The notes under the pieces are model-generated. The model was not told the DNA's origin. It did not search any database and was given only the letters and a program-made list of their open reading frames with translations. 64,000 bases of DNA from Halomonas salipaludis (GTDB taxonomy: Bacteria; Pseudomonadota; Gammaproteobacteria; Pseudomonadales; Halomonadaceae): positions 248,001-312,000 of the forward strand of contig NZ_NSKB01000002.1 in assembly GCF_002286975.1 (NCBI RefSeq), read 5' to 3'. A program made the position numbers and the translations under genes. Positions 37,110 through 45,583 of the stretch are shown here, piece after piece; the first letter of the stretch is position 1; every line of letters starts with the position of its first letter.

Positions 37110-37137
37110 GGCCGGCGGCGAGACCTGGCCGCCGGCC
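37110..37137 (-). other. 10-bp perfect hairpin between the nitrilase and ATP-grasp genes
   Basis: GGCCGGCGGC and GCCGCCGGCC flank an 8-nt loop, 58 nt upstream of the ATP-grasp start codon. No T-run follows on either strand. It may set the relative expression of the two genes by attenuation or RNA processing. Confidence 0.4.
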
Positions 37138-37232
37138 CTGGGAGCGGACGGCGGCATGAACCATTGGCGCAGCTGGCGGATGATCCTGGTCAACATTGCG
37201 CGGCTCTCCCTGCTGCTGCGCCAAGGGCGCGA

Positions 37233-38108
37233 TCAGATGTCGTGGTGGCCGTTATCGGGGCGACGCGGCTTGACCAGCGGCCCGAGCGTGTCGAGGAACG
37301 GTGTCGGCGCGTTCTCCGTGCGATAGACGCCGAAGTCGACGCTACGGTCGCGGAAGCTCTTGAGCGGCTGGCCTAGCCCGCGCAGGCCCACCTCACGCTC
37401 GCGGCGCACCCGGTTGAGGTCGATCTCCAGCGGAATGATCTCCTCACCGATGCCGGCCTGGTGAATCACGTCACCGGCCGGGCCGACCACGATCGAGCGG
37501 CCGTTGCCCATGGCGCCGGCGCCGTTGATGTCGAAGAAGTAGCACTGGTTGATCGCCGCATTGGTGCGCGCGATGGAGAGTTCGATATCGCGGTCGATGG
37601 TGTCGGTCATGGTCGGGTGCAGGATCACCTCGGCGCCCATCGCCGCCAGGGTGCGGGTGGTTTCGGGAAACCACATGTCGTAGCAGATCGAGACCCCGAA
37701 GCGTCCCACATGGGGAACATCGAAGACCACGAATTCGCTGCCGCCTTCGACGCCCTCCTCGAAGGGCCGGAACGGGAACATCTTGCGATAGCGCGCCACC
37801 ACCTGGCCCTGGGGATTGATCACGCTGAGGGTGTTGTAGACCTTGTCGCCCTCGCGCTCGAACATCGAGCCGGGAATCAGCCAGATGCGGTGCTGCTCGG
37901 CCAGCTGGCAGAACATCGCCTCCATGTTGCTGGGCATCGGCTCGGCGTGGTGAGTGGCGGCACCGTTGGCCACCAGCTCGCTGAACAGCACCATCTGCAC
38001 GTTGGGGAACCTTGCCATCAGCAGATTGATGCGATGCCGCATGGCATCGGTGTTGTCTCCATGGTGCAGGGCATGCAGCTGCACCCCGGCAATCGTGAAA
38101 TAGGACAT
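37233..38108 (-). CDS. Nitrilase-superfamily carbon-nitrogen hydrolase
   Basis: A 291-residue amidohydrolase with the Glu-Lys-Cys triad of the nitrilase superfamily: Glu44 in 'VLFSELVANGA', Lys109 in 'ARYRKMFPFRP' and Cys142 in 'GVSICYDMWFPETTR'. Relatives include N-carbamoylputrescine amidase and omega-amidases, so it should hydrolyse an amide or carbamoyl group. It is the first gene of the four-gene cassette inside the doe locus, with 197 nt between it and doeX where a promoter may lie. Its partner genes (ATP-grasp, C45, decarboxylase) suggest an amine-linked substrate. No agmatine deiminase is nearby. Confidence 0.85.
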   Translation of the reverse strand: MSYFTIAGVQLHALHHGDNTDAMRHRINLLMARFPNVQMVLFSELVANGAATHHAEPMPSNMEAMFCQLAEQHRIWLIPGSMFEREGDKVYNTLSVINPQGQVVARYRKMFPFRPFEEGVEGGSEFVVFDVPHVGRFGVSICYDMWFPETTRTLAAMGAEVILHPTMTDTIDRDIELSIARTNAAINQCYFFDINGAGAMGNGRSIVVGPAGDVIHQAGIGEEIIPLEIDLNRVRREREVGLRGLGQPLKSFRDRSVDFGVYRTENAPTPFLDTLGPLVKPRRPDNGHHDI

Positions 38109-38305
38109 GCAGTTCCTCTCGAATGGCGAACGCCTGGTAAAGGATGACATCGATGGGGCCTGGCCCCTGCTAGGCGGAATCGCCACAACCCGCGTACCTG
38201 AATCAGCTTATGCCAAATTCAGCGGACGTGTAACCAACGTTAACGACTTGACGCGAGGGCAAGGCTGGGCTTTGTTGCCGGGCAGCATCGGGCATTGCCG
38301 CCGGC

Positions 38306-38776
38306 TTAGCGGCTATCCAGTTGAATCGGTGGGGCTTGTTGCTTGACCGTCTTGGTGACGATATAGGTGAAGTAGCGCTCGATGCCGACGTCAGAGACCA
38401 GCCAGGCGTCAATCAGGCGTTGATAGGCATCGATGGAGTCGGCCTCGATCTTGAGCAGGTAGTCGACACCGCCGCCCACCGCCACGCACTCGGTGGCCTC
38501 GGGCGTGGCATGGACCAGCGCCTCGAAGCGCTGGAAACTCTCGGCATTGTGGGCCTTGAGCTCGACCTGCACCCACACCGGCGTGCGCTTGACCAGCGCG
38601 TTGGCGTTGATGCGCGCCGAATAGCCCTCGATGATGCCGGCCTTCTCGAGGCGCCGTACCCGCTCCCAGCAGGGGCTGACCGAGAGGTTGATAGCCTCGG
38701 CCAGCTTCGACTTGGTGATGCGCCCATTCTGGGCCAGGATCTCGAGGATCTTAAGATCGTAGCGATCGAGCTTCAT
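38306..38776 (-). CDS. doeX: Lrp/AsnC-family regulator of ectoine degradation (DoeX)
   Basis: A 156-residue Lrp/AsnC regulator. The N-terminal winged helix is 'KLDRYDLKILEILAQNGRIT' followed by 'NLSVSPCWERVRRLEKAGII'; the C-terminal RAM ligand domain has 'ECVAVGGGVDYLLKIEADSI'. In Halomonas elongata DoeX is encoded after doeAB and binds upstream of doeA; the position here is the same. It would sense an ectoine-derived metabolite. A GGAAGG site precedes the ATG. The 172 nt between it and doeB include a stretch with REP-like character (about 38810-38930), but only one copy is present in this window. Confidence 0.87.
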   Translation of the reverse strand: MKLDRYDLKILEILAQNGRITKSKLAEAINLSVSPCWERVRRLEKAGIIEGYSARINANALVKRTPVWVQVELKAHNAESFQRFEALVHATPEATECVAVGGGVDYLLKIEADSIDAYQRLIDAWLVSDVGIERYFTYIVTKTVKQQAPPIQLDSR

Positions 38777-38948
38777 GCGCCTTCCAGGTTGAAGTGGGGG
38801 CCTTCGGGAAACGCTGAACAAATTGTCGAGCGAGATGAAGCGCAAGGCGCACGGAGCACAGGAACCGGAGCCTATGGGGTATAGGTGAGGATTCCGCGCA
38901 CCGCGCAACGCAGTGATTCGCTCGTGTAGACATTTGGGCAGTGCTTTC

Positions 38949-39962
38949 CTAGTCGAGGGAGTCGACGATATCGGCTATAACCGCAATGGTATCACCCATG
39001 TTGACCAGCGACGGATGACGCCGCGCCGCCAGCACCCCGCTGCGGCTGGCACGGTACTCCACCGGGGCGCTTCCGCTGCGCGTCATATCATAGACCCGGG
39101 CCACCACGTCGCCCTTCTCGAGCCGCTCCCCCAGTGCAAAACAGAGTTCCAGCACGCCGGAGTGCTCGCTCTGCACGTAGCAGCTGGCGTCGGGCATATC
39201 GAGGTAGACCTGCGGCTCGGCGGGCATCTCCACCTCGCCCGCCAGCAGGCCGTAGTGGATCAGGAAGTTGCGCACGCCGCGCTCGGTGATGGCCATGCTC
39301 TCGGGGGTCGAGGTCCCGCCGCCGCCGAGCTCGGTGGCGACGAAGATCTTGCCCTGGCTCTCCACCGCGGTGTCGAAGAGTGCCGCGGCATCGAGTTCGA
39401 ACATTATCATCGCGTAGGGCGCGCCGAAGGCCTTGGCGCCTTCCAGGGCACGGCGCTGCTGCTCGGGGTCGTCGAGCACGTGGGAGGCGCCGAAGGGGAT
39501 GATATCCAGGGTGCGCCCGCCGGAGTGCAGGTCGAGCACCACATCACACATCGGTGTCATCACCCGGGTGAAGTAGTCGGCGATTTTCTCGGTAACGCTG
39601 CCGTCGGGGTCGCCGGGGAAGCTGCGGTTGAGGTTGCCGCCATCGAGCCCCGAGGTGCGCTTGCCGGCCATCACCGCCGGGGTGTTCATGCACGGCACGA
39701 TGATTACCCGGCCAGTGACGTCCTCGGCACGCAGGCTGCTCGACAGCTTGAGCAGCGAGGTGATGCCTTCGTACTCGTCGCCGTGGTTGCCGCCGGTGAG
39801 CAGTGCGGTGGGGCCGTCGCCGTTCTTGACCACGGTGAGCGGGATCATCACCGCGCCCCAGGCCGACTCGTCCACCGAGATCGGCAGCTTGAGGAAACCG
39901 TGCTGAATGCCGTCGGCGTCGAAGTCGACGGTGGCGCTGATCGGGCTAGGGCGCTTGGCCAT
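38949..39962 (-). CDS. doeB: N-alpha-acetyl-L-2,4-diaminobutyrate deacetylase (DoeB)
   Basis: A 337-residue zinc hydrolase of the succinylglutamate desuccinylase/aspartoacylase family. Zinc ligands are visible in 'LTGGNHGDEYEGITSL' (His and Glu) and 'VVLDLHSGGRTLD' (His); the substrate-carboxylate Arg is likely in 'GNLNRSFPGDPDG'. DoeB removes acetate from N-acetyl-diaminobutyrate, the product of ectoine hydrolysis by DoeA, to give 2,4-diaminobutyrate. It lies between doeA and doeX as in Halomonas elongata. A 216-nt gap with a dispersed repeat separates it from doeA. Confidence 0.88.
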   Translation of the reverse strand: MAKRPSPISATVDFDADGIQHGFLKLPISVDESAWGAVMIPLTVVKNGDGPTALLTGGNHGDEYEGITSLLKLSSSLRAEDVTGRVIIVPCMNTPAVMAGKRTSGLDGGNLNRSFPGDPDGSVTEKIADYFTRVMTPMCDVVLDLHSGGRTLDIIPFGASHVLDDPEQQRRALEGAKAFGAPYAMIMFELDAAALFDTAVESQGKIFVATELGGGGTSTPESMAITERGVRNFLIHYGLLAGEVEMPAEPQVYLDMPDASCYVQSEHSGVLELCFALGERLEKGDVVARVYDMTRSGSAPVEYRASRSGVLAARRHPSLVNMGDTIAVIADIVDSLD

Positions 39963-40042
39963 AGAGTACTCTCCTTGTGCTTGTACGGATTGCCGCGGTG
40001 CAATTCTCGAGGCTGCTCCTGCGGCAACCCCCAGCGCTCGGA

Positions 40043-40118
40043 GCTGATCCGGCGACAGGCCTACGAGGGGGCGCTGTAAACCCTTCCCTGGGCGCTACCT
40101 ACGCCATCCATGGCGTAG
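40043..40118 (-). repeat. Dispersed intergenic repeat, copy A
   Basis: Read on the minus strand, 40098-40043 matches 50004-50058 on the + strand over about 55 bases, including a shared 28-base block starting GTAGCGCCCAGGGAAGGG. Just beside it, 40099-40118 is a 9-bp inverted repeat CTACGCCAT/ATGGCGTAG; copy B has a related GCCAT/ATGGC hairpin. This looks like a REP/MITE-like intergenic element between doeB and doeA. Confidence 0.7.
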
Positions 40119-40178
40119 AACCCCCTCTACGACCTATCGCCGGCGCTCCTCGCTATGGGTTGTTGCTTCATCTCAGCA

Positions 40179-41393
40179 TCAGCGGACAAATAGCTGACGC
40201 GGGAAATTCGCCAGGGTCTCGCAACCGGTCTCGGTGATCAGGATACTCTCGGTGATCTCCAGGCCCCACTCGTCCTCCCACAGGCCAGGCATGAAGTGAA
40301 ACGTCATGCCCGGCTGCAGGATGGTCTCGTCCGAGGGGCGCAGGCTCATGGTCCGCTCACCCCAGTCCGGCGGGTAGGAGATGCCGATCGGGTAGCCGCA
40401 GCGGGCACCGCCGCGGTCGAAGCCGTACTTGTCCATGGCCGCGCCCAGCGCCATGGCGATATCCGCGGTGCGGTTGCCGGGCTTGGCCACCGCCAGGCCG
40501 TTGTCGATGCCCTCCAGCAGCGCCGACTCGGCGCGGATGAAATCCCGCGGCGGCTTGCCGAGGAACACGGTACGCGACAGCGGCGCATGGTAGCGCTTGA
40601 ATACCCCGGCAATCTCGAAGAAGGTGCCCTCGCCCTCGCGAAACGGCGTATCGTCCCAGGTCAGGTGCGGTGCGGCGGCGTCCTTGCCGGTGGGCAGCAT
40701 CGGCACGATGGCCGGATAGTCGCCGCCGTAGACCTTGCCGTGCTCGTCGACCCAGCCCTCGATACCCACCCGGTAGATCTCCGAGACCAGCTTGCTCTTG
40801 GGCAAGCCCGGCTCGATCACCTCGAGTATCCGCGTATGCATGCCCTCGACGATCTTGCCGGCGACGCGCATGTAGGCGACCTCCTGGGGCGACTTTATGG
40901 CGCGGCACCAGTTGACCAGCGAGTTGGCGTCCATGAAGCGCGCATGGGGCAGCTCGCGCAGCAGGCACTGGTACGCCTTGGCCGAGAAGTAGTAGTTGTC
41001 CATCTCCATGCCCACCACGCCCTGGTGCCAGCCGCGGTCGGGCATGATCGACTGAGCCAGGTAGTCCATGGGGTGCATGTCCGGATTCTGCACGTAGTAA
41101 TCCGGGTAGTAGGTGATGTTGGCCGGGTCGATCCAGCAGGTGCGCAGCGCGCCATTGGCGTCCATGCGCCGGCCGTACCAGACCGGCTCACCCTCCAGCC
41201 CCAGCAGTACGCACTGGTGGACATAGAACGACCAGCCGTCGTAGCCGGTGAGCCAGGCCATGTTGGAGGGGTCGCTGATGATCAGCACGTCGATGCCGCG
41301 ATTGGCCATCTCCGCACGCACCTTCCATACGCGGCTGGCATACTCTTCACGAGTGAAAGGCAGGGTTACCTGATTCATGTGGCCACTCGCCAT
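40179..41393 (-). CDS. doeA: Ectoine hydrolase (DoeA), M24 peptidase-like
   Basis: A 404-residue creatinase/prolidase-fold enzyme (M24). The N-terminal domain has 'LIISDPSNMAWLTGYDGWSF', and the pita-bread domain 'GEGTFFEIAGVFKRYHAPLS' and 'GMTFHFMPGLWEDEWGLEIT'. Several canonical M24 metal ligands are replaced, as in known ectoine hydrolases. DoeA opens the ring of ectoine to N-acetyl-diaminobutyrate, the first catabolic step; DoeB, DoeX, DoeC and DoeD are all encoded in the same direction. The start could be 41393 or the ATG at 41378 ('MNQVTLPFTREEY'), which lies closer to a weak ribosome-binding site and fits the family length better. Confidence 0.9.
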   Translation of the reverse strand: MASGHMNQVTLPFTREEYASRVWKVRAEMANRGIDVLIISDPSNMAWLTGYDGWSFYVHQCVLLGLEGEPVWYGRRMDANGALRTCWIDPANITYYPDYYVQNPDMHPMDYLAQSIMPDRGWHQGVVGMEMDNYYFSAKAYQCLLRELPHARFMDANSLVNWCRAIKSPQEVAYMRVAGKIVEGMHTRILEVIEPGLPKSKLVSEIYRVGIEGWVDEHGKVYGGDYPAIVPMLPTGKDAAAPHLTWDDTPFREGEGTFFEIAGVFKRYHAPLSRTVFLGKPPRDFIRAESALLEGIDNGLAVAKPGNRTADIAMALGAAMDKYGFDRGGARCGYPIGISYPPDWGERTMSLRPSDETILQPGMTFHFMPGLWEDEWGLEITESILITETGCETLANFPRQLFVR

Positions 41394-41728
41394 TACCGAA
41401 AATCACCAAAACCGGCACTCCTCCTGAGGAGAAGGCCGAGCCTGCGCGTTGACCTGCTGCACTACCTGCGTCGGAACCCGCTGAACGCTTACGGCCGGCA
41501 CGACACTCGTTGGCCGCGGCGAGGGCTTCCTGCCAGCGGGCACGATAATGGAGGGGTTATGCCCCATCAACATCCTGGCGACGATACTAGCACCATCGCC
41601 AAGCCCGCCGTCAAAGGCTTTATTGGCCTTTTCGCCACCGCCACGGCGAGCGATATGGCGCAACGACTTTACTCGATGCATCGCAGCGGCCGATGATGGC
41701 TGTCAGATCCCCCGAGACAGGAGACATC
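41394..41728. promoter_or_regulatory. Divergent promoter region between doeA and ghrA
   Basis: About 335 bases separating doeA (leftward) from the hydroxyacid dehydrogenase gene (rightward). It should carry both promoters and any DoeX-binding site. An inverted repeat AAAGGC-N7-GCCTTT lies at 41613-41631 and CTCCT-N4-AGGAG near 41422-41435. I cannot point to convincing -35/-10 boxes. Open frames crossing it lack ribosome-binding sites. Confidence 0.5.
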
Positions 41729-42655
41729 ATGCGCATTCTGGTGCATATCGACGATGCCGCCGACTGGCAGGCGGCCCTGCAGCAGCGACTCCCCGACGCC
41801 GAGGTTTTCACCAGCGACCAAGCGGTCGACGACATCGACTACCTGGCGGTCTGGAAGCCCTCTGCCGAGCTGCTCGAGCGCCACGCCGAGGCCCGCGGCA
41901 TCATCAACCTGGGCGCCGGCGTCGATGCCCTGCTGAGCAATCCCGGGCTAGCGGACGACATCCCCATCGTCAAGCTGCGCGACGCCGGCATGGGCGAGCT
42001 GATCGCCGACTACTGCCTCTATGGCCTGCTCCATGTACAGCGCGACTTCGACCGCTATCGCGACCAGCAGCAGCGCGCCGAGTGGCGCGAGCACCAGGTG
42101 ATCGACAAGGGCGACTGGCCGGTGGGTGTGCTGGGCCTTGGCGCCATCGGCCGCCATGTCGCCGAGCGCATCGCGGCGGTGGGCTTTGCGGTCCACGGCT
42201 GGAGCCGCTCACCCAAGACCCTGGATGGCATCCACTGCCACCACGGCGAGGAGGGCCTCTATGACCTGCTGGGCCAGGTGCGCACGCTGATCACCCTGCT
42301 GCCCAATACCCCCGAGACCCATCATCTGATCAATGCCGAGACCCTCGCCGCCCTGCCCCACGGCGCCAGCCTGATCAACCCCGGCCGCGGCACCCTGATC
42401 GACGAGCGCGCGCTGCTCGAGGCACTGGGTGACGCCGAGCACGAGGGCCGCCTGCGCAGCGCCCTGCTCGACGCCTTCCCCGAGGAGCCGCTGCCCGGCG
42501 ACAGCCCGCTGTGGCAGCACCCGCGGCTGCTGATCACCCCGCACATGGCCGGCCCCACGCCGCTCGGTGCGGCTCTCGACCAGGTAGTGGAAACGCTCGA
42601 AGCGTGGCATGCCGGTCGCGAGGTGCCGACCATCGACCGCAGCGCTGGCTACTGA
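41729..42655 (+). CDS. ghrA: D-2-hydroxyacid dehydrogenase, glyoxylate/hydroxypyruvate reductase A type
   Basis: A 308-residue NAD(P)H-dependent 2-hydroxyacid dehydrogenase. The Rossmann motif is 'VGVLGLGAIGRHVAERIAAV'; the catalytic Arg is in 'LINPGRGTLIDERAL', Glu in 'LLDAFPEEPLPGDSPLW' and His in 'LLITPHMAGPTPLGAAL'. The pattern and length match E. coli GhrA (312 residues), which reduces glyoxylate and hydroxypyruvate. The start at 41729 follows AGGAG and gives 'MRILVHIDD'; an earlier ATG at 41693 would add a leader without support. It is divergent from doeA and 75 nt before pncA. Confidence 0.82.
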   Translation: MRILVHIDDAADWQAALQQRLPDAEVFTSDQAVDDIDYLAVWKPSAELLERHAEARGIINLGAGVDALLSNPGLADDIPIVKLRDAGMGELIADYCLYGLLHVQRDFDRYRDQQQRAEWREHQVIDKGDWPVGVLGLGAIGRHVAERIAAVGFAVHGWSRSPKTLDGIHCHHGEEGLYDLLGQVRTLITLLPNTPETHHLINAETLAALPHGASLINPGRGTLIDERALLEALGDAEHEGRLRSALLDAFPEEPLPGDSPLWQHPRLLITPHMAGPTPLGAALDQVVETLEAWHAGREVPTIDRSAGY

Positions 42656-42730
42656 GCGGCACCAGGTTTCACCGCGGCGTCGGGGAGCGCTAGGCTGTAA
42701 GCAATCAGGCCCGATAGGGAGAGGCAAGCG

Positions 42731-43297
42731 ATGACCATGCACATCGATTACGGCCCCGGCGACGCCCTGCTGGTGGTCGACATGCAGAACGACTTCTGCG
42801 AGGGCGGCGCCCTGGCCGTGGCCGGCGGCCGCGGCCTGATTCCCGGCATCAATGCCGAAATCGCCGCCGCCAGCGCGGCGGGCGCACTGGTGATCGCCTC
42901 CCGCGACTGGCACCCGGTCGACCACGCCAGCTTCACCCATCGCGGCGGAAGCTGGCCGCCGCACTGCATTCAGGACACCCGTGGCGCGGCCTTCCACCCC
43001 GACCTGGCGCTGCCTGACGAGGCCCTGCGGGTCAGCAAGGCCACCGCCTTCGATGCCGACGCCTACTCGGCCTTCGACGCCACCGGCCTGGCCGGCTACC
43101 TGCACGAACGCAATATCACTCGGGTGGTGATATGCGGCCTGGCGCTGGACGTCTGCGTCCGCGCCACGGCCCTCGACGCACGCCATGCCGGCTTCGCCAC
43201 CCTGCTGCTGGCGCCGCTTAGCGCCGCGGTGGATCCCGACTCGGCCGACGACTGCTTGGCCGAGCTCGAGCGCGCCGGGGTCGAGGTACGCCAATGA
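42731..43297 (+). CDS. pncA: Nicotinamidase (PncA)
   Basis: A 188-residue isochorismatase-fold amidase. The catalytic Asp17 is in 'LLVVDMQNDFCEGG', the metal-binding motif in 'ASRDWHPVDHASF', the lysine in 'ALRVSKATAFDAD' and the nucleophile Cys in 'GLALDVCVRATALDA'. It hydrolyses nicotinamide to nicotinate, which the next gene's product uses, so the two form an NAD salvage unit. It overlaps pncB by 4 nt (ATGA). GAGAGG precedes the start. Confidence 0.92.
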   Translation: MTMHIDYGPGDALLVVDMQNDFCEGGALAVAGGRGLIPGINAEIAAASAAGALVIASRDWHPVDHASFTHRGGSWPPHCIQDTRGAAFHPDLALPDEALRVSKATAFDADAYSAFDATGLAGYLHERNITRVVICGLALDVCVRATALDARHAGFATLLLAPLSAAVDPDSADDCLAELERAGVEVRQ

Positions 43298-44643
43298 GAG
43301 CGGCCCCACCCTTGCAGGTCGCCGACGACGACCTGGCGCTGCTCACTGACCTCTACCAGCTGACCATGCTCCAGGCCTACTGGAAGGAGGGCCTGCGCGA
43401 GCGCGCCACCTTCAGTCTCTACTTCCGCAAACTGCCCGACACGCGCCGCTTCATGCTCGCCTGCGGCCAGCAGCATGCCGCCGCCGTGGCCAGCCGGCTG
43501 CGCTTCCAGCCACACCACCTCGAGCACCTGGCCGCGACTGGCCAGTTCGAGGCGGAGTTCCTCGCTTGGCTCGGCGAGTGGCGCTTCAGCGGCGATATCT
43601 GGACGCTGCCCGAGGGCACCCCGGTGTTCCCCAATCAGCCGCTGCTCGAGGTCGAGGCGCCGATCGCCGAGGCCCAGCTGCTCGAGAGCCTGATCATGAA
43701 CCTGGTGCAGCTCGAGACCCTGCTGGCGTCGAAGGCGGTGCGTCTGGTATTGGCCGCCGGCGGCCGGCCGCTGGTCGACTTCGGCATGCGCCGCATGCAC
43801 GGCGTCGATGCCGCCGTGCGCGGCGTGCGCGCCTACCGCAGCGCCGGCCTGGCCGGTACCAGTAACGTGCTCGGCGGGCTGCGCCACGACCTGCCGCTAC
43901 GCGGCACCATGGCGCACAGCTATATCCTCGCCCACGACAGCGAGCGCGAGGCGTTCCGCGCCTTCCTGCGCCACTATCCCGGTACCACCCTGCTGGTGGA
44001 TACCTACGACACCCTGGACGGCGTGCGCGACCTGATCGCGCTGCTGGATGCCGAACCCGAGCTGCGCCTGGGCGCCATCCGTCTCGACTCCGGCGACCTT
44101 GGCGCGCTGGCCAAGGCGTCGCGTCGCCTGCTCGACGACGCCGGTCACACCCAGGTCAAGATCGTCGCCAGCAGCGGCCTCGACGAGCACAAGATCGCCG
44201 CGCTGGTGGCCCAGGGAGTGCCCATCGACGTGTTCGGCGTCGGCACCCAGCTCGGGGCATCCGCCGATGCGCCGGTGATCGATCTCTCCTACAAGCTGGT
44301 CGAATACGCCGGTACGCCCCGCTCGAAACGCTCGCCGGGCAAGCTCAACCTGCCCGGCCGCAAGCAGGTCTATCGCCGCCTCGACGAACGCGGAGCGCTG
44401 GCCGGCGACACCCTGGCGCTGCGCGACGAAGCAGCGCCGTCCGGCACCCCGCTGCTGGTGGCGCTGGTCAAGGGCGGGCGCCTCGATACCGAGCAGATGG
44501 CTCTGGCCGAGCAGGCACCACAGCGGGTCGCCGAGACCCTGCAGCGCCTGCCGGCGTCACTGCGCACGCTGGAGAGCGGCGAGTCCGGCTATCCACTGTC
44601 GCTCGCCCCCGAGCTTGCCAGGCTGGCCGAACGCCAGCGCTAG
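43294..44643 (+). CDS. pncB: Nicotinate phosphoribosyltransferase
   Basis: A 449-residue type II phosphoribosyltransferase. It opens with 'LALLTDLYQLTMLQAYWKEG' and has 'DFGMRRMHGVDAAVRGVRAY', the PRPP-site stretch 'LGAIRLDSGDLGALAKASRR' and 'DVFGVGTQLGASADAPVIDL', all characteristic of nicotinate phosphoribosyltransferase. It converts nicotinate and PRPP to nicotinate mononucleotide with ATP help, for NAD salvage. It is translationally coupled to the nicotinamidase gene. Confidence 0.92.
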   Translation: MRAAPPLQVADDDLALLTDLYQLTMLQAYWKEGLRERATFSLYFRKLPDTRRFMLACGQQHAAAVASRLRFQPHHLEHLAATGQFEAEFLAWLGEWRFSGDIWTLPEGTPVFPNQPLLEVEAPIAEAQLLESLIMNLVQLETLLASKAVRLVLAAGGRPLVDFGMRRMHGVDAAVRGVRAYRSAGLAGTSNVLGGLRHDLPLRGTMAHSYILAHDSEREAFRAFLRHYPGTTLLVDTYDTLDGVRDLIALLDAEPELRLGAIRLDSGDLGALAKASRRLLDDAGHTQVKIVASSGLDEHKIAALVAQGVPIDVFGVGTQLGASADAPVIDLSYKLVEYAGTPRSKRSPGKLNLPGRKQVYRRLDERGALAGDTLALRDEAAPSGTPLLVALVKGGRLDTEQMALAEQAPQRVAETLQRLPASLRTLESGESGYPLSLAPELARLAERQR

Positions 44644-44793
44644 GCTGTGACGAAAACTGCCTGCGCTCGCCGACTTTTCGTACAACGCCTAAGGCGCGCA
44701 TCGCGCAAAGATTGCGCAACTCGCCCGGCAGCGGGAACCTCACGCCGGGCCGGGGCTCTCAGGCCTGTCGTTCATTGGCCCAGGGAGTCCCAG

Positions 44794-45471
44794 GTGTCGA
44801 GCATCCGTACACTGCTGATCGCCGCGCTACTGGCCAGCGCCAGCACCGGCGCCGTGGCACAGGGCATGGCCGAGCCCACGCCGTTCACCGCCCACTACCA
44901 GCTGCAGATCAGCGGCTGGCCCAACGCCCGCGTCGAGCACCGCCTCAGCCAGCACGGCGAGCAGTGGCAGAGTGACATGCGCGCCGCCATCGCCGTGGCC
45001 CGCGGCAACGAGCGTAGCCGTTTTCGCGTCGACGCCGATGGCGTGCGGCCCAGCGCCTACTCCAGCGGCTACTCGCTACTCGGCATCGGCGGCGACTACC
45101 AGCTCGGCAGCCAAGAGCTTAGCGTGCTGCCCGACCGCCAGGCGGCGCTGTTCGACCTGTCGCGGCGCAGCGCGGCGCCAGGCGGCTGTGAAGGTCAGGA
45201 GGCGACACCCTGCGAACTGCACTTCGTCGACCACAAGGGCGAGGAGGAGACGCTGCACTACCGGGTGGTGGCCCGCGACAAGGTGGAGAGCCCCGCCGGC
45301 ACCTTCGATGCCGTCAGCGTCGAGACCTGGGACCCGGAGACTCCCGAACGCCAGTTGGTGTTCGACTTCCATCCCGAGCTCCCCGGCCTGCTGCTCGGCG
45401 TCGACTACCACCGCGACGGCGAGCGTCGCAGTCGGTTGACGCTGAGTGCCCTGGAAACGCCCCATCGCTAA
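44794..45471 (+). CDS. DUF3108-family periplasmic protein
   Basis: A 225-residue secreted protein with a signal peptide (residues 1-20, ending 'TGAVAQG'). The pattern 'FTAHYQLQISGWPNARVEHR' and 'RSRFRVDADGVRPSAYSSGY' fits the DUF3108 family of beta-rich envelope proteins, whose function is not known. GTG at 44794 with an upstream CAGGGAG site gives a clean signal peptide; the open frame extends further upstream without one. A terminator follows at 45529-45552. Confidence 0.7.
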   Translation: MSSIRTLLIAALLASASTGAVAQGMAEPTPFTAHYQLQISGWPNARVEHRLSQHGEQWQSDMRAAIAVARGNERSRFRVDADGVRPSAYSSGYSLLGIGGDYQLGSQELSVLPDRQAALFDLSRRSAAPGGCEGQEATPCELHFVDHKGEEETLHYRVVARDKVESPAGTFDAVSVETWDPETPERQLVFDFHPELPGLLLGVDYHRDGERRSRLTLSALETPHR

Positions 45472-45528
45472 GAGGATGTCTACAAAAGGACTGCACAAAT
45501 CACGCCGCAATCCGTAAAGTAGCCCCCC

Positions 45529-45552
45529 GGCAGCCGCACTGGCTGCCTTTTT
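45529..45552 (+). terminator. Rho-independent terminator
   Basis: GGCAGCC and GGCTGCC form a perfect 7-bp stem with loop GCACT, followed directly by TTTTT. It ends the transcript of the DUF3108 gene, 32 nt before the start of the LysO-type gene. Confidence 0.85.
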
Positions 45553-45583
45553 GTTGCCCGCCCGTCACTGCATAAGGAACGCC

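Noticed and set aside
38188-38222. A possible sigma-54 promoter (TGGCAT element) upstream of the nitrilase gene
   Set aside because: The -12 TTGC element is not at the required spacing.
38806-38945. REP-like stretch between doeX and doeB
   Set aside because: Only one copy occurs in the window and no clear inverted repeat was found, so a repeat call is not supported.
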